Part shown: positions 15,140 to 25,089 of the stretch, one piece after another | Numbering within the stretch: position 1 is the stretch's first letter | How the letters are laid out: each line of letters begins with the position of its first letter | Assembly (NCBI RefSeq): GCF_007992095.1 | Contig: NZ_BJZP01000003.1 | Coordinates: forward strand, 124,001-188,000 | From: Paenirhizobium naphthalenivorans | GTDB taxonomy: Bacteria; Pseudomonadota; Alphaproteobacteria; Rhizobiales; Rhizobiaceae | Direction: 5' to 3' | DNA length: 64,000 bases | Program-made: the position numbers and the translations under genes | Notes under the pieces: generated by a model | What the model saw: only the letters and a program-made list of their open reading frames with translations | Told to the model about the DNA's origin: nothing | Databases searched by the model: none

Positions 15140-16186
15140 TCAGGACGCGCTTTCGTGCATTGCGGCGCGGCGCGCCAGGCGCCCGCTGTCCGCATGCGGG
15201 TCTATAGTGGCCTCCAGGCATCCCAGGCTTGCGAGCGTTGCCCGCATGGCCTCATCGATTGGCGTATGCGGTTCCGCGCCAAGGAAGCTCACGAGCCGCC
15301 GATTGGTCATCCTCAGCGGCAAATTCCACAGATAGCGCATCTCCAGAAGCTCGCGGAAAATCGGCACAAAGGGCGAGGCAAGGCTCGCCAGCCACCAGGG
15401 GAAGGCCTTGGTCTTCAGGTCCGGCTTGCCGCTCACCCGCCGGATGACCTCGGCCATCTGCCTGCCATCAGGATCATAAAAGCCATCCATGTGAAAGCGC
15501 GCAAACCGTGGAATGCGATCAGGCTGCTCGATCAGTTGGACCATGGTCTCGGCCACGTCCGGCAGGTAAGCCCATTGGTGGCCGACGCCCCTTATACCTG
15601 GATTGGTAATGGAGGAGAGAGGCTTGCCGGGCTTGACGATCCCTTGCGCGAACCAGGTATTGCCGGCGCCAGGGCCGAAGAAATCGCCTGCCCTGACGAT
15701 CAGAACCGGCACCCCCTCGCCACTGGCTGCCTCCAGGCGCTCTTCCAATTGGACACGGATTTTACCCTTGCGCGTCACCGGGTTCTGCGGGCTGCTCTCT
15801 TCGAGGACAGGAAAGGCATCCGGGCCGAAATTGTAGACGGTGCCGGGCATGACGATCCGCGCGCCGGATGCCTTGGCGGCCGCAATGGTGTTGTCGATCA
15901 TCGGCAGCACCAGTTCGCCCCAGTTCCGGTAACCGGGCGGGTTGACCGCATGGGCGATCAGTTCGACGCCTTCTGCTGCGGCGACCACGTCGGCACGGTT
16001 CATCGCGTCGCCCTGTACCCAATCGTATTGCGGCACTTTGCCCTGCATCTCGGCGGCACTTCGGTGGAGGGCACGAACCTCATAGCCGCGCTCCACCAGC
16101 TTGGCCGCCAGCGCACCGCCTATTCCGCCGGTCGCGCCGAGCACCAATGCTATTGGCCGCTGCCTGCTATCGTCTGTCTGTGTCAT
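15140..16186 (-). CDS. NAD(P)-dependent epimerase/SDR family protein
   Basis: A 348-residue extended short-chain dehydrogenase. The nucleotide-binding loop LVLGATGGIGGALAAKL is near residue 15, and WVQGDAMNRADVV and MPGTVYNFGPDAF follow the family pattern; the Tyr of the catalytic region is in GTVYNFG. Most similar in style to NAD-dependent epimerase/NmrA-type proteins of unknown substrate. I chose the ATG at 16186, six bases from GGAAGAG; an ATG two codons upstream overlaps that site. It is divergent from a LysR gene with only 94 bases between the starts, and that regulator most likely controls it. A long open frame on the opposite strand is a shadow of this gene. Confidence 0.85.
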   Translation of the reverse strand: MTQTDDSRQRPIALVLGATGGIGGALAAKLVERGYEVRALHRSAAEMQGKVPQYDWVQGDAMNRADVVAAAEGVELIAHAVNPPGYRNWGELVLPMIDNTIAAAKASGARIVMPGTVYNFGPDAFPVLEESSPQNPVTRKGKIRVQLEERLEAASGEGVPVLIVRAGDFFGPGAGNTWFAQGIVKPGKPLSSITNPGIRGVGHQWAYLPDVAETMVQLIEQPDRIPRFARFHMDGFYDPDGRQMAEVIRRVSGKPDLKTKAFPWWLASLASPFVPIFRELLEMRYLWNLPLRMTNRRLVSFLGAEPHTPIDEAMRATLASLGCLEATIDPHADSGRLARRAAMHESAS

Positions 16187-16245
16187 GATCATCTCTTCCG
16201 GGGTTTTGATGGTCGGATGATCGTCCAGACTGCCACTATACGGAA

Positions 16246-16281
16246 TTGCCAGAATTTCTTTGGCTGCTATACATATTTTGA
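16246..16281 (+). promoter_or_regulatory. LysR-gene promoter with overlapping operator, possible leaderless start
   Basis: TTGCCA (16246-16251), a 16-base spacer and TATACA (16268-16273) place the transcription start at or just before the ATG at 16281. The inverted repeat GCCA-N9-TGGC (16248-16264) covers the -35 box and spacer, as expected for LysR autorepression. Confidence 0.5.
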
Positions 16282-17171
16282 TGAAGCGCGATCTGAACTG
16301 GGATTACTATCGGAGCTTTCTCGCAGTGATCAGCGAGGGTTCTCTGTCTGGAGCGGCCCGCGCACTCGGCCTCACCCAGCCAACCGTCGGCCGGCATATC
16401 GATGCGCTTGAGGCGGCGAGCGGCGAACCTCTGTTCCTGCGCACGCCAAAGGGGCTCCTGCCGACGCAGACCGCCCTCCAGATGCTGCCACACGCCGAAA
16501 CGATGGCCGCCACCGTCGCAGCGCTCAACCGCGCAGCCTCGGGGAATTCCGATCGCGTTTCGGGAACCGTGCGCATCAGCGCCAGCGAAGTGATCGCCAT
16601 AGAGGTCCTGCCGCCTATTCTGGCAAGACTTCAAGACCAGTATCCCGAGCTCACGATCGAGCTCTCGCCGTCGGATGAGGTTGAGGACCTTCTGAATCAG
16701 GCGGCAGACATCGCCATTCGCATGCTCGAGCCCAACCAGGATGCTTTGATCTCGCAGCGAATTGGAGGGATTCCCCTCGGCTTCTATGCCCACCGGGATT
16801 ATCTGGAAAGACATGGAACACCGGAAAGCCTGGCGGACCTTTCCCGACATCGCCTCATCGGCTTTGACCGTCCCCTCGCCTATGTGCGCAGCTTTCTCGC
16901 AGCCAAGCCCGATCTTGCCGAAACCCGCTTCGCCTTCCGCTCGGACAGCAACCTTACGCAATTTGCCGCGATCCGGGCCGCAGGCGGAATCGGCATATGT
17001 CAGGAGGGCCTGGCGCGGCGGTTTCCCGATCTCGTCTCCATTCTGCCCGGCGTGCTGGCACTGTCTCTCGACACATACGTGGTGATGCACGAAAACCTGA
17101 AAACCGCACCGCGCTGCCGTGTCACCTTCAATGCACTGGTGGCCGGCCTGCGCGATTACATTTCTCGATGA
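16281..17171 (+). CDS. LysR family transcriptional regulator
   Basis: A 296-residue LysR-type regulator. The N-terminal helix-turn-helix reads GSLSGAARALGLTQPTVGRHIDALE, truncated here to its recognisable parts GSLSGAARALGLTQ and PTVGRHIDALE. The effector domain begins near GTVRISASEVIAIEVLPPI and ends with LSLDTYVVMHENLKTAPRCR, as in the YafC/CrgA group. There is no ribosome binding site ahead of the ATG at 16281, and the predicted transcript begins at the start codon, so translation may be leaderless. It is divergent from the SDR gene, its likely target, and its stop codon overlaps an ATG just ahead of the VOC gene, so the two are co-transcribed. Confidence 0.9.
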   Translation: MKRDLNWDYYRSFLAVISEGSLSGAARALGLTQPTVGRHIDALEAASGEPLFLRTPKGLLPTQTALQMLPHAETMAATVAALNRAASGNSDRVSGTVRISASEVIAIEVLPPILARLQDQYPELTIELSPSDEVEDLLNQAADIAIRMLEPNQDALISQRIGGIPLGFYAHRDYLERHGTPESLADLSRHRLIGFDRPLAYVRSFLAAKPDLAETRFAFRSDSNLTQFAAIRAAGGIGICQEGLARRFPDLVSILPGVLALSLDTYVVMHENLKTAPRCRVTFNALVAGLRDYISR

Positions 17172-17182
17172 GGATCAAGCCT

Positions 17183-17659
17183 ATGACCGAACTTTCTCGC
17201 GCCGAGCGCAACAACTCTGCCGGCACCGGTGATGGCCCGACCGGCGGGTTTGCCGCCCTCGTGCCAGAACTTGACGTGACAGACCTGGCGGCAAGCCTCG
17301 CCTTCTGGTGCGACTGCCTCGGCTTTCGGGTCGCTTACGACCGACCGCAGGCGAAGTTCGCCTATCTGGAACGACAGGGCGCGCAGATCATGCTCTGCGA
17401 GATCAACGGGAACTGGAAAACGGGAAAGCTGGAACGCCCCTTTGGCCGCGGCGTCAATTTCCAGATCGAAACCGACAACCTGGAATCGATCCTCGATGCG
17501 CTGCGGGCGGCCTCTTGGCCGCTTTTCGAGGACGTGAGCGAAAACTGGTATCGTACTGGCGCGACTCGCGAAACCGGCAGCAGGGAATTCCTCGTTCAGG
17601 ATCCTGATGGATATCTCATCCGCTTTTCCCAGTCGCTGGGCGGACGGCCAACAGCTTAG
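17183..17659 (+). CDS. Bleomycin-resistance-like VOC family protein
   Basis: A 158-residue protein of the vicinal oxygen chelate superfamily, with the BLMA-type pattern: VPELDVTDLAASLAFWCDCL, then GFRVAYDRPQAKFAYLERQG and EFLVQDPDGYLIRFSQSLG at the end. BLMA-type proteins bind and sequester bleomycin-like glycopeptides as dimers, but many chromosomal members have other ligands. I chose the ATG at 17183 with GAGG nine bases upstream; an ATG at 17168 overlaps the LysR stop codon. It shares the LysR transcript. Its stop overlaps that of the convergent DUF2188 gene by a few bases. Resistance is not demonstrated by sequence alone. Confidence 0.85.
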   Translation: MTELSRAERNNSAGTGDGPTGGFAALVPELDVTDLAASLAFWCDCLGFRVAYDRPQAKFAYLERQGAQIMLCEINGNWKTGKLERPFGRGVNFQIETDNLESILDALRAASWPLFEDVSENWYRTGATRETGSREFLVQDPDGYLIRFSQSLGGRPTA

Positions 17660-17922
17660 TCCGGGCGCTCCCCTGGCTGATAGAGATCAACGATCTCCAC
17701 TTCCGGCCGGTCGCCGCCATCGCTGTATTCGTAGTGCCACTTGCCCTTCTCGTCCTGATAGCTGATCTTGACTGGCTCGTCGCCGACCTGCTGCTCCAGC
17801 ATCACGATCCGTGCAGCCTCCAGAGCCTGCTCATGGCTGGCAAAACTCTCGGAGAAGACGTCGTCGAGCTTGTAGGCCCACCCCCCGTCATGGGGAACGA
17901 TTTCGTAGGCAACCTTGGTCAT
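17656..17922 (-). CDS. Small DUF2188-type protein
   Basis: An 88-residue acidic protein with the DUF2188 pattern: YEIVPHDGGWAYKLDDVFSE, then SHEQALEAARIVMLEQQV and a final KWHYEYSDGGDRPEVEIVD. Function is unknown. There is no signal peptide or membrane helix. The ATG at 17922 has a very strong AAAGGAGG ribosome binding site, so it is well translated. It stands alone, convergent with the VOC gene and divergent from the ChaA-like gene. Confidence 0.8.
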   Translation of the reverse strand: MTKVAYEIVPHDGGWAYKLDDVFSESFASHEQALEAARIVMLEQQVGDEPVKISYQDEKGKWHYEYSDGGDRPEVEIVDLYQPGERPD

Positions 17923-18068
17923 GATGTCCTCCTTTCGCAACCATGGTAACAGTATCGCATCAAGCACTGCAAACCGCAAACCGATGGATCTAGGATCCCT
18001 TTCCCGACCTCATCCATTTCGAGCGGAATATTGTCTCTGACACTGATTGAAAAGGCGCCGGACCGTCC

Positions 18069-19154
18069 ATGCTGAAACAGGAGAAAACCCTTCTCTTTCC
18101 AATCGTTCTCGCCGTTCTCGGATTCACTTTCGAACACGAGATCCTCGCCCTGGGAACCGCCGTCTCGCTCGCGGCAGCGGCCATGCTGATCGGCGCCATC
18201 GTCGTCGCCTCGCTGCGGGTGGCACACCATGCCGAAGTGCTCGCCGTCAAGGTCGGCGACCCTTACGGCACGATGATCCTCACACTCTCGGCCGTGGCCG
18301 TCGAAGTGCTGATCCTCGCCATCATGATGAACAACGACGGTTCCCCCACGCTCGTGCGCGACACGATCTATTCGGCGGTGATGCTCGACATCAATGGCAT
18401 CCTCGGCCTTGCCGCGCTGCTCGGCGGCCTGAAGCACGGCGAACAACCCTATAACGACGATTCCGGCAAGACCTATGGCGTGATGATCCTGACGGCCATG
18501 GGCATTTCGATGGTCGTTCCGGAGTTCGTTCCCTCCGACAAATGGCGGTATTTCTCCGTCTTCACCATATTTGCCATGGTCGCGCTCTACGGCCTCTTCC
18601 TGCGCATGCAGGTTGGATCGCACAGCTATTTCTTCAGCTACAGCTACTCCCACGGCAAGATAAATGGCGCGGATGAACATAGCACCGCGGAAACGGATGA
18701 ACCGACCACCCGTTCGATCGGCGTGATCCTGTTCGGCGTGGTGCTGATCGGCGTGCTGGCCGAATTCATGTCGGCCTTCATGGCCACAGGTCTCAGGGAG
18801 ATCGGCGCCCCGATCGCCCTCACCGCCATTCTCGTCGCCGGCATTTCCGCCGGTCCAGAGATCCTGACGGCGCTGAGAGCCGCGCTTTCCGACCGCATGC
18901 AGGCGACGGTCAACATCGCCATGGGCGCTTCGCTATCCACCGTCATTCTGACCGTGCCGGTGATGGAGGCGATCGCTCTCTACACCGGCCAGCCCTTCGT
19001 CATGGCCATGACGCCGGTGCAGACAGTGATGGTGGCGATCACCCTCGTTGCAGCAGCGATCAACCTCAACGACGGCGAGACCAACGCGATCGAGGGCATG
19101 ACCCATTTCATCCTCTTCGCCACCTTCATCATGCTGTCCTTTCTCGGCCTCTGA
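18069..19154 (+). CDS. Ca2+/H+ antiporter, ChaA type
   Basis: A 361-residue inner-membrane protein of the cation/Ca2+ exchanger superfamily, ChaA group, exporting Ca2+ and, in some species, Na+ or K+ against protons. About eleven hydrophobic segments form two repeats. The alpha-repeat acidic motif is visible twice, as GTMILTLSAVAVEVLILAIM (first repeat) and ALTAILVAGISAGPEILTAL (second repeat). A central charged loop (GKINGADEHSTAETDE) separates the halves. It stands alone; no regulator or riboswitch was seen in the 145 bases upstream. Ion preference is inferred from the family. Confidence 0.9.
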   Translation: MLKQEKTLLFPIVLAVLGFTFEHEILALGTAVSLAAAAMLIGAIVVASLRVAHHAEVLAVKVGDPYGTMILTLSAVAVEVLILAIMMNNDGSPTLVRDTIYSAVMLDINGILGLAALLGGLKHGEQPYNDDSGKTYGVMILTAMGISMVVPEFVPSDKWRYFSVFTIFAMVALYGLFLRMQVGSHSYFFSYSYSHGKINGADEHSTAETDEPTTRSIGVILFGVVLIGVLAEFMSAFMATGLREIGAPIALTAILVAGISAGPEILTALRAALSDRMQATVNIAMGASLSTVILTVPVMEAIALYTGQPFVMAMTPVQTVMVAITLVAAAINLNDGETNAIEGMTHFILFATFIMLSFLGL

Positions 19155-19333
19155 CGGTACGGCGCGACAAGGGACCTCGCACTTTTCCCGGAACCTTCGG
19201 CACCCTTCCCGCTTTGCTATGACACGATCCTCAGTTCCAGACACGATCCCCAGCTTGGTAAAGGTTCGCCCCATTCTCACCACGTTGACGGAGAAGAACA
19301 CGGATCGCAGGGGGGCAAATCAGGAGCCGAAGC

Positions 19334-20554
19334 TTGAAAAGACTCGACGTTATCGACGGCATGCGCGGCTATTTTCTGCTCTTCATGCTAATCAACCACC
19401 TGGTCTTCACCGGCGGCCTCTGGCTCGTCCAGATCAATCATCGCAACCTGGCATTTGTCGAGGATGCGCAAGGCTTTGTCTTCCTGTCCGGCCTGCTGAC
19501 GGGGATGGTCTATGCGCGCAAGATGATGAAGGACGGCCATGCGGCCGGCCGCAATCGGATATGGTCGCGCGTCTTCGAACTCTATCGCTATGCGATCGGC
19601 ATCGTGCTGGTGATTCTCAGCCTCCAGATCCTCCTTCCGGACGCGGCTGCGATTTGGGCCAACTGGCTCGGGAACACACGTCTTGATGATCTGCTACGCC
19701 TGGCTGCCATCGCCAGCTTCCTGTTCCAGCCGACCTTCATGGACATCCTGCCGCAATATGTCGTCTACATGTTCTTCGCCCCGGCCATCATCTGGCTCTG
19801 CATTCAAGGGCGCTGGAAGACGGTGGCGATCATATCGGTGCTTGTCTGGATGGCGGCCCAACTCGGCCTGCAACGCCTGTTCACCTATCCGCTCAGCAAT
19901 TGGCTGGCCGGGGGCGAAAACAAGGAAGGCATCCGCGCTTCCTTCAATCTTTTCGGCTGGCAGATCGTCTTCTTCGCCGGCCTGATCGCCGGCACACTGA
20001 CCTCGCTGAAGAAGGTTGACTGGCAGAGCGTCTTCGACCCGCAAAAGGATTCCCTCGCCAAGGCGGCACTTGCCGTCTGCGCCTTCTTCCTGCCGCTACG
20101 CATCCTCACGGCCCACGGCATGATGCCGGGCGTCGTGTTGGAAAAATTCGGCCCGATGGAAGTGCGTGCCGACTTCGGTCCGGTCTATCTGTTGAATTTC
20201 GCGGCTGTCACCTATGGCCTGTGCTGGCTGTTGATTGCCGGCCCGCGGCATGACAATGCCGCAATCCGCAAGATCGCGGCGGGTCTCAACGGCCTCTTCT
20301 CGCTGAGCTATCTCCAGCTGCTCGGTCGCCACTCGTTGCAGATCTATGTCTGGCACGTGCTGATCGTCTACGGCGTCGTCTATATCGACGGCCGTTTCGG
20401 TGCTTTCTCGGACCTGACCAAGACCGCGATCACCTTCGGATCCTTGGCGCTTCTAAGCCTCCCGGCCCTTTGGCGTGAACGCAACCGCCAGGCCCCGCCC
20501 GCCAAGACAACACAGGCAAAGGCTGCGGCGGCAATGGAAACGACCGCGAGCTGA
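19334..20554 (+). CDS. opgC: OpgC-family membrane acyltransferase
   Basis: A 406-residue integral membrane protein of the OpgC family, which transfers succinyl or other acyl groups to osmoregulated periplasmic glucans. The N-terminal RLDVIDGMRGYFLLFMLINH is diagnostic, followed by ten or so transmembrane segments and the conserved GRHSLQIYVWHVLIVY near residue 335. In rhizobia the products are modified cyclic beta-glucans. The start is a TTG at 19334 with AGGAG eight bases upstream; no ATG precedes the conserved N-terminus. No glucan synthase (ndvA/ndvB) is in the window. The family is clear; the specific acceptor is inferred. Confidence 0.85.
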   Translation: MKRLDVIDGMRGYFLLFMLINHLVFTGGLWLVQINHRNLAFVEDAQGFVFLSGLLTGMVYARKMMKDGHAAGRNRIWSRVFELYRYAIGIVLVILSLQILLPDAAAIWANWLGNTRLDDLLRLAAIASFLFQPTFMDILPQYVVYMFFAPAIIWLCIQGRWKTVAIISVLVWMAAQLGLQRLFTYPLSNWLAGGENKEGIRASFNLFGWQIVFFAGLIAGTLTSLKKVDWQSVFDPQKDSLAKAALAVCAFFLPLRILTAHGMMPGVVLEKFGPMEVRADFGPVYLLNFAAVTYGLCWLLIAGPRHDNAAIRKIAAGLNGLFSLSYLQLLGRHSLQIYVWHVLIVYGVVYIDGRFGAFSDLTKTAITFGSLALLSLPALWRERNRQAPPAKTTQAKAAAAMETTAS

Positions 20555-20577
20555 GTCCTGGAGGCAGTCCAATCAAA

Positions 20578-20605
20578 AAAGGGCGGACCATCAGGCCCGC
20601 CCTTT
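20578..20605 (-). terminator. Rho-independent terminator after aspartate aminotransferase
   Basis: AAAGGGCGG (20578-20586) pairs with CCGCCCTTT (20597-20605). Read on the minus strand the stem is followed by a run of T, 25 bases past the aminotransferase stop. It may also serve opgC from the other side. Confidence 0.8.
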
Positions 20606-20629
20606 CGATAAACTTGGCAATCCGTCCGC

Positions 20630-21895
<1,266 letters not shown>

Positions 21896-22048
21896 CTATG
21901 GCGAAATCGGCCCTTCGTTTCAAGTGGAAAGCGGCGATCCGTCAGCATTCGACAATGTTTTCATTTTTAAGGCTTTGTTAATTTGCAAGTAAGCCTTCGC
22001 TGGTAGATTACGTGCGGAACACCTTCAAGGCAATCAAGACGCGAAGCC

Positions 22049-22972
22049 ATGAGCACGACCAGCATCTATGCCCAGCTCGTCAATGCCGGAGGCGCATGGT
22101 CGACAGCCTATGGCCCATTCGTTCTGCGCTCCGCCCTTCAGCCGATCTTCCATCGGGTGGCCGACAGTGTTTTCGACATTCACTCTTTTCAGGGTTTGGT
22201 GCGCGCCGAGCGCAATGGCGAGACCTATCCGCCCTCGCAATTCTTCCCGCTGGTCGATCCGAAGGATCTGTCGGCAGTCGACAGCCTGCTGCGCAGCATT
22301 CACATTCTCAACGCCGGGCTTCTGCACCGTGAGCGCGCGGGGGTTCTGGTCAGCTTCCAACCGCTGCTCTTTACAGAGGCCGTGGAACTCCGTCACGAGC
22401 TTGATCGAATCCGTCTGATTGCCCACGAGGCCAATCTGACGCCGGAGCGCATCATCTGCGACATCTCGGCCGGTTCCGGCAACGGCCAATTGATGGCGGG
22501 CACCGTTGATCAGCTGCGCCACGCCGGCCTGCGCGTCTCTATGTCGAATTACGAGGCAAGCGAGCACGACATCCAGGACGTTCTGGCACTCCGTCCGGAA
22601 TTCGTCCGCTTCGACGGAGACTGGGTACGCGATTACCTCCACGACTCCGCGGGCTTCGCCCTGCTCCGGGTTATCGTTCGGCAATTGCAGGACGAAGGAA
22701 TCGAGCCGATCTTCGAGCGGATCGAGGATACCTGGCAAGTGGACCTCTGCCTCGAACTCGGCGTCACACTGCTTCAGGGCTACGCCTTCGCCCGCCCGCA
22801 GCTCACCCCCACCTCGTTCAACATGGACTATCCGGAGATGCTTCTGCCACCAGGCGGCCCCATCCTCGCACCGCCCGAAGGATCAGGGTCTCCGACACGC
22901 CCGAGCAAGGCTTCAGGCGCACATCACGATACGATGCAGCGACAAGGTCGCGTATTCGGCAAGAAACTGTAG
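22049..22972 (+). CDS. Degenerate EAL-domain protein
   Basis: A 307-residue protein with the fold pattern of EAL cyclic-di-GMP phosphodiesterases but without the catalytic residues. It has LRSALQPIFHRVADSVFDIH, then FQGLVRAERNGE where an EAL motif would be, VSMSNYEASEHDIQDVLAL where the DDFGTG loop is expected, EFVRFDGDWVRD, and LLQGYAFARPQ at the end. The metal-binding Glu and Asp residues are missing, so hydrolysis is unlikely. It could bind c-di-GMP or a protein partner. The C-terminal 50 residues are Pro/Ser/Gly rich and look disordered. No membrane segment is seen. Similar stand-alone EAL proteins occur across rhizobia. Confidence 0.82.
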   Translation: MSTTSIYAQLVNAGGAWSTAYGPFVLRSALQPIFHRVADSVFDIHSFQGLVRAERNGETYPPSQFFPLVDPKDLSAVDSLLRSIHILNAGLLHRERAGVLVSFQPLLFTEAVELRHELDRIRLIAHEANLTPERIICDISAGSGNGQLMAGTVDQLRHAGLRVSMSNYEASEHDIQDVLALRPEFVRFDGDWVRDYLHDSAGFALLRVIVRQLQDEGIEPIFERIEDTWQVDLCLELGVTLLQGYAFARPQLTPTSFNMDYPEMLLPPGGPILAPPEGSGSPTRPSKASGAHHDTMQRQGRVFGKKL

Positions 22973-23134
22973 ATGGCTGCGCAACAGGCAGAGTGCCCGC
23001 CAGAAAGGCGATTGCCGGCCCTGCCTTTATATCGCCACAACATTTGCCGGGAGAAGCCACAATTCGGTCCCTGTGAAGCCCTCAAACAGGTCTTTCCTCA
23101 AGCTACTAAAATCAGTCAATGCGAGGAATGACGA

Positions 23135-23596
23135 ATGTTTCTGGATGACGAGAGTTCCGAAGCGCGTCCTTGGTTCCAACGGATGGTTCAACGTGGCCGC
23201 ATCGCCTTCGTCGGCATGTTCGCCTGTACCGCCATACTGATCAGCCTCGCCGCGAATGCCCATGCGGGGGCCACTCCACCGTCGGACGCTCCGGCCGCAG
23301 TGGCGGCCCCCATCCAGACGGAGCCAAGCGGTGGCGGCTTTGTCCCGACCTCGCACCCTTCAGACGAACTCGCGGTCGATCCCATGGCTACCGCCTCGAC
23401 CCCGATCTCCGCGCCGCTGCTGCTCAGCTCATCCTCTCCCCTCTCGCAGCCGGGAAAACCGATGCTCTCCGACCGTTACATCCTTCTCGGACTTTTGATG
23501 CTGTGTTTCGCCGCCATGGCTGCCGGCAGCCTCGCGCTGTGGAGGCGCAGCCTGAAGGAGATCCTGCGCGCCGAAGACAAACGCCACCATGCCTGA
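23135..23596 (+). CDS. Hypothetical two-helix membrane protein
   Basis: A 153-residue protein I do not recognise. One hydrophobic segment is at about 22-42 (IAFVGMFACTAILISLAANA), ending in AHAG, which could be a signal-peptide cleavage site. A Pro/Ala/Ser-rich, low-complexity stretch follows (about 45-105), then a second helix ILLGLLMLCFAAMAAGSLAL and a basic tail WRRSLKEILRAEDKRHH. The middle would lie in the periplasm. GAGGAAT upstream of the ATG supports translation. The next small membrane-protein gene overlaps its 3' end by 8 bases, so they are translationally coupled. Confidence 0.65.
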   Translation: MFLDDESSEARPWFQRMVQRGRIAFVGMFACTAILISLAANAHAGATPPSDAPAAVAAPIQTEPSGGGFVPTSHPSDELAVDPMATASTPISAPLLLSSSSPLSQPGKPMLSDRYILLGLLMLCFAAMAAGSLALWRRSLKEILRAEDKRHHA

Positions 23597-23801
23597 GCGG
23601 CCGCCATCCGACCACCCCTCGCTCTGGCGCCGCCTCGGCCCGATGGAGCGCACCGTGGCCGCCGCTCTCATGGCTATGGCTATCGGGGGGATACTGCTGG
23701 TCGTCGATGGCATCTACATGAAAGTGAAGGCGGAGCCTCTCGCCGTCACGTTCGTGCCGCCCCCTTGCCACGGGAGGATGGGGGACCAAATAGATCCTTG
23801 A
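23589..23801 (+). CDS. Small hypothetical single-helix membrane protein
   Basis: A 70-residue protein with one transmembrane helix (VAAALMAMAIGGILLVVDGIYM, about 23-44) between a basic N-terminal half and a short tail. No family is recognised. The ATG overlaps the end of the preceding gene, and 19 bases separate it from the sugar dehydrogenase gene, so all three form one unit. A role in anchoring or electron transfer for the dehydrogenase is possible but unsupported by any motif. Confidence 0.5.
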   Translation: MPERPPSDHPSLWRRLGPMERTVAAALMAMAIGGILLVVDGIYMKVKAEPLAVTFVPPPCHGRMGDQIDP

Positions 23802-23820
23802 AGCATAGGGAGAGGATCAC

Positions 23821-24987
23821 ATGGCAGAAGACACATCACGAAAGCGAATGGCCCATACGGCCCGGTCCGGCCTTCTCGCCTCCCTTGCAGTTCTGATTGC
23901 CGCGGCGCCGGTCTTCGCGGCTGATCGCTTTGCCTCGCAAATGGTGGAACTGGAGGTGAGCCGGATCACCGCTGGCCTTGACCATCCCTGGTCTGTGGAA
24001 GTGATGCCCGACGACGCCTATATCGTCAGCGAACGCCCCGGTCGCCTGCGCATCATCCGCGGTGGAAAATCAGGGGGACCCATCAAAGGCCTGCCGGAAC
24101 TGTTCGTCGACGGCCAAGGCGGCTTGCTCGACATAGCGCTCTCCAACGACTTTCCCTCCAGCCGAAAGCTCTACTTCACCGCTTCCGTTCCGGGCGAAGG
24201 CGGTCAGGGTACGGCCCTCTTCGAAGCCAGACTGTCGGCTGACGAAAAGAGGCTGCAGGAGGTCCGCCGGCTTTTCATCATGAACCGGTTGACCGGTACG
24301 ACCCAGCATTTCGGCTCGCGCATCGCCGTCGCCGAAGACGGCAGCCTGTTCTTCGGCATTGGCGATCGCGGCGAGATGGATCGCGCCCAGGACCCCAAGG
24401 ATCACGCGGGATCGATCCTGCACCTCGACCAGGACGGCAAGCCGGCGGCGGGGAACCCCTTCGCCGACGGCGCGAAAGGACTGCCAGAGATCTGGTCGAT
24501 CGGTCACCGCAACCCGCAAGGCATCGTGATCGATCCCGCTGACGGGACACTTTATACCGTTGAACATGGTGCACGCGGCGGTGACGAGATCAATGCCCCG
24601 AAGGCCGGGGGCAATTACGGCTGGCCGGTGATTTCCTATGGCAAACACTACTCCGGCGCGGAAATCGGGATAGGCCAGTCGGCCAAGGGATATGAGCAGC
24701 CGATTCACTACTGGGATCCGTCGATCGCACCAGGTGCCATCGCGATCTATCGCGGCCCGATGTTTCCGGAGTGGGAGGGAAACTTCCTCGTCGCGGCCCT
24801 CAAGTATCAGTTGCTGGCCCGCATGGAGCGGGATGAAAGCAACATGATCACCAAAGAGGAACGGCTGCTTTCCGGCGAGTATGGCCGGATCCGCGACGTC
24901 AAGGTAGCGCCGGACGGTTCAATCCTGCTGCTGACGGACGAGGAGGACGGAGCACTTCTGCGCGTGAGCCGCGCCGCCGCTAACTGA
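23821..24987 (+). CDS. PQQ-dependent aldose sugar dehydrogenase-like periplasmic protein
   Basis: A 388-residue soluble beta-propeller of the GSDH/YliI family, periplasmic quinoproteins that oxidise aldose sugars using PQQ. A signal peptide is clear (basic MAEDTSRKRMAHTARSG, hydrophobic SLAVLIAAAPVFA, cleavage before ADRF). Family motifs are GLDHPWSVEVMPDD, ERPGRLRII, GGLLDIALSNDF, FGSRIAVAEDGSLFFGIGDRG, WSIGHRNPQGI (PQQ-binding region) and EHGARGGDEIN. The ATG has GGAGAGGATCAC upstream. No pqq synthesis genes are nearby, so the holoenzyme depends on PQQ made elsewhere or acquired. Two small membrane-protein genes precede it. Confidence 0.9.
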   Translation: MAEDTSRKRMAHTARSGLLASLAVLIAAAPVFAADRFASQMVELEVSRITAGLDHPWSVEVMPDDAYIVSERPGRLRIIRGGKSGGPIKGLPELFVDGQGGLLDIALSNDFPSSRKLYFTASVPGEGGQGTALFEARLSADEKRLQEVRRLFIMNRLTGTTQHFGSRIAVAEDGSLFFGIGDRGEMDRAQDPKDHAGSILHLDQDGKPAAGNPFADGAKGLPEIWSIGHRNPQGIVIDPADGTLYTVEHGARGGDEINAPKAGGNYGWPVISYGKHYSGAEIGIGQSAKGYEQPIHYWDPSIAPGAIAIYRGPMFPEWEGNFLVAALKYQLLARMERDESNMITKEERLLSGEYGRIRDVKVAPDGSILLLTDEEDGALLRVSRAAAN

Positions 24988-25089
24988 TCAGCGGGAGCGT
25001 ACCGTGGCCGCCGCTGCCGGCTTGCCGCGTGCACGGCGACCTGATAGCGCTCACCTCTTCGAGCCCCTCCAAGAAGTGCAGTCACCGCC

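Noticed and set aside
15137-16411. A 424-codon plus-strand open frame over the SDR gene
   Set aside because: It is antisense to a clear short-chain dehydrogenase, has no family pattern, and follows the codon-position GC bias of the minus-strand gene.
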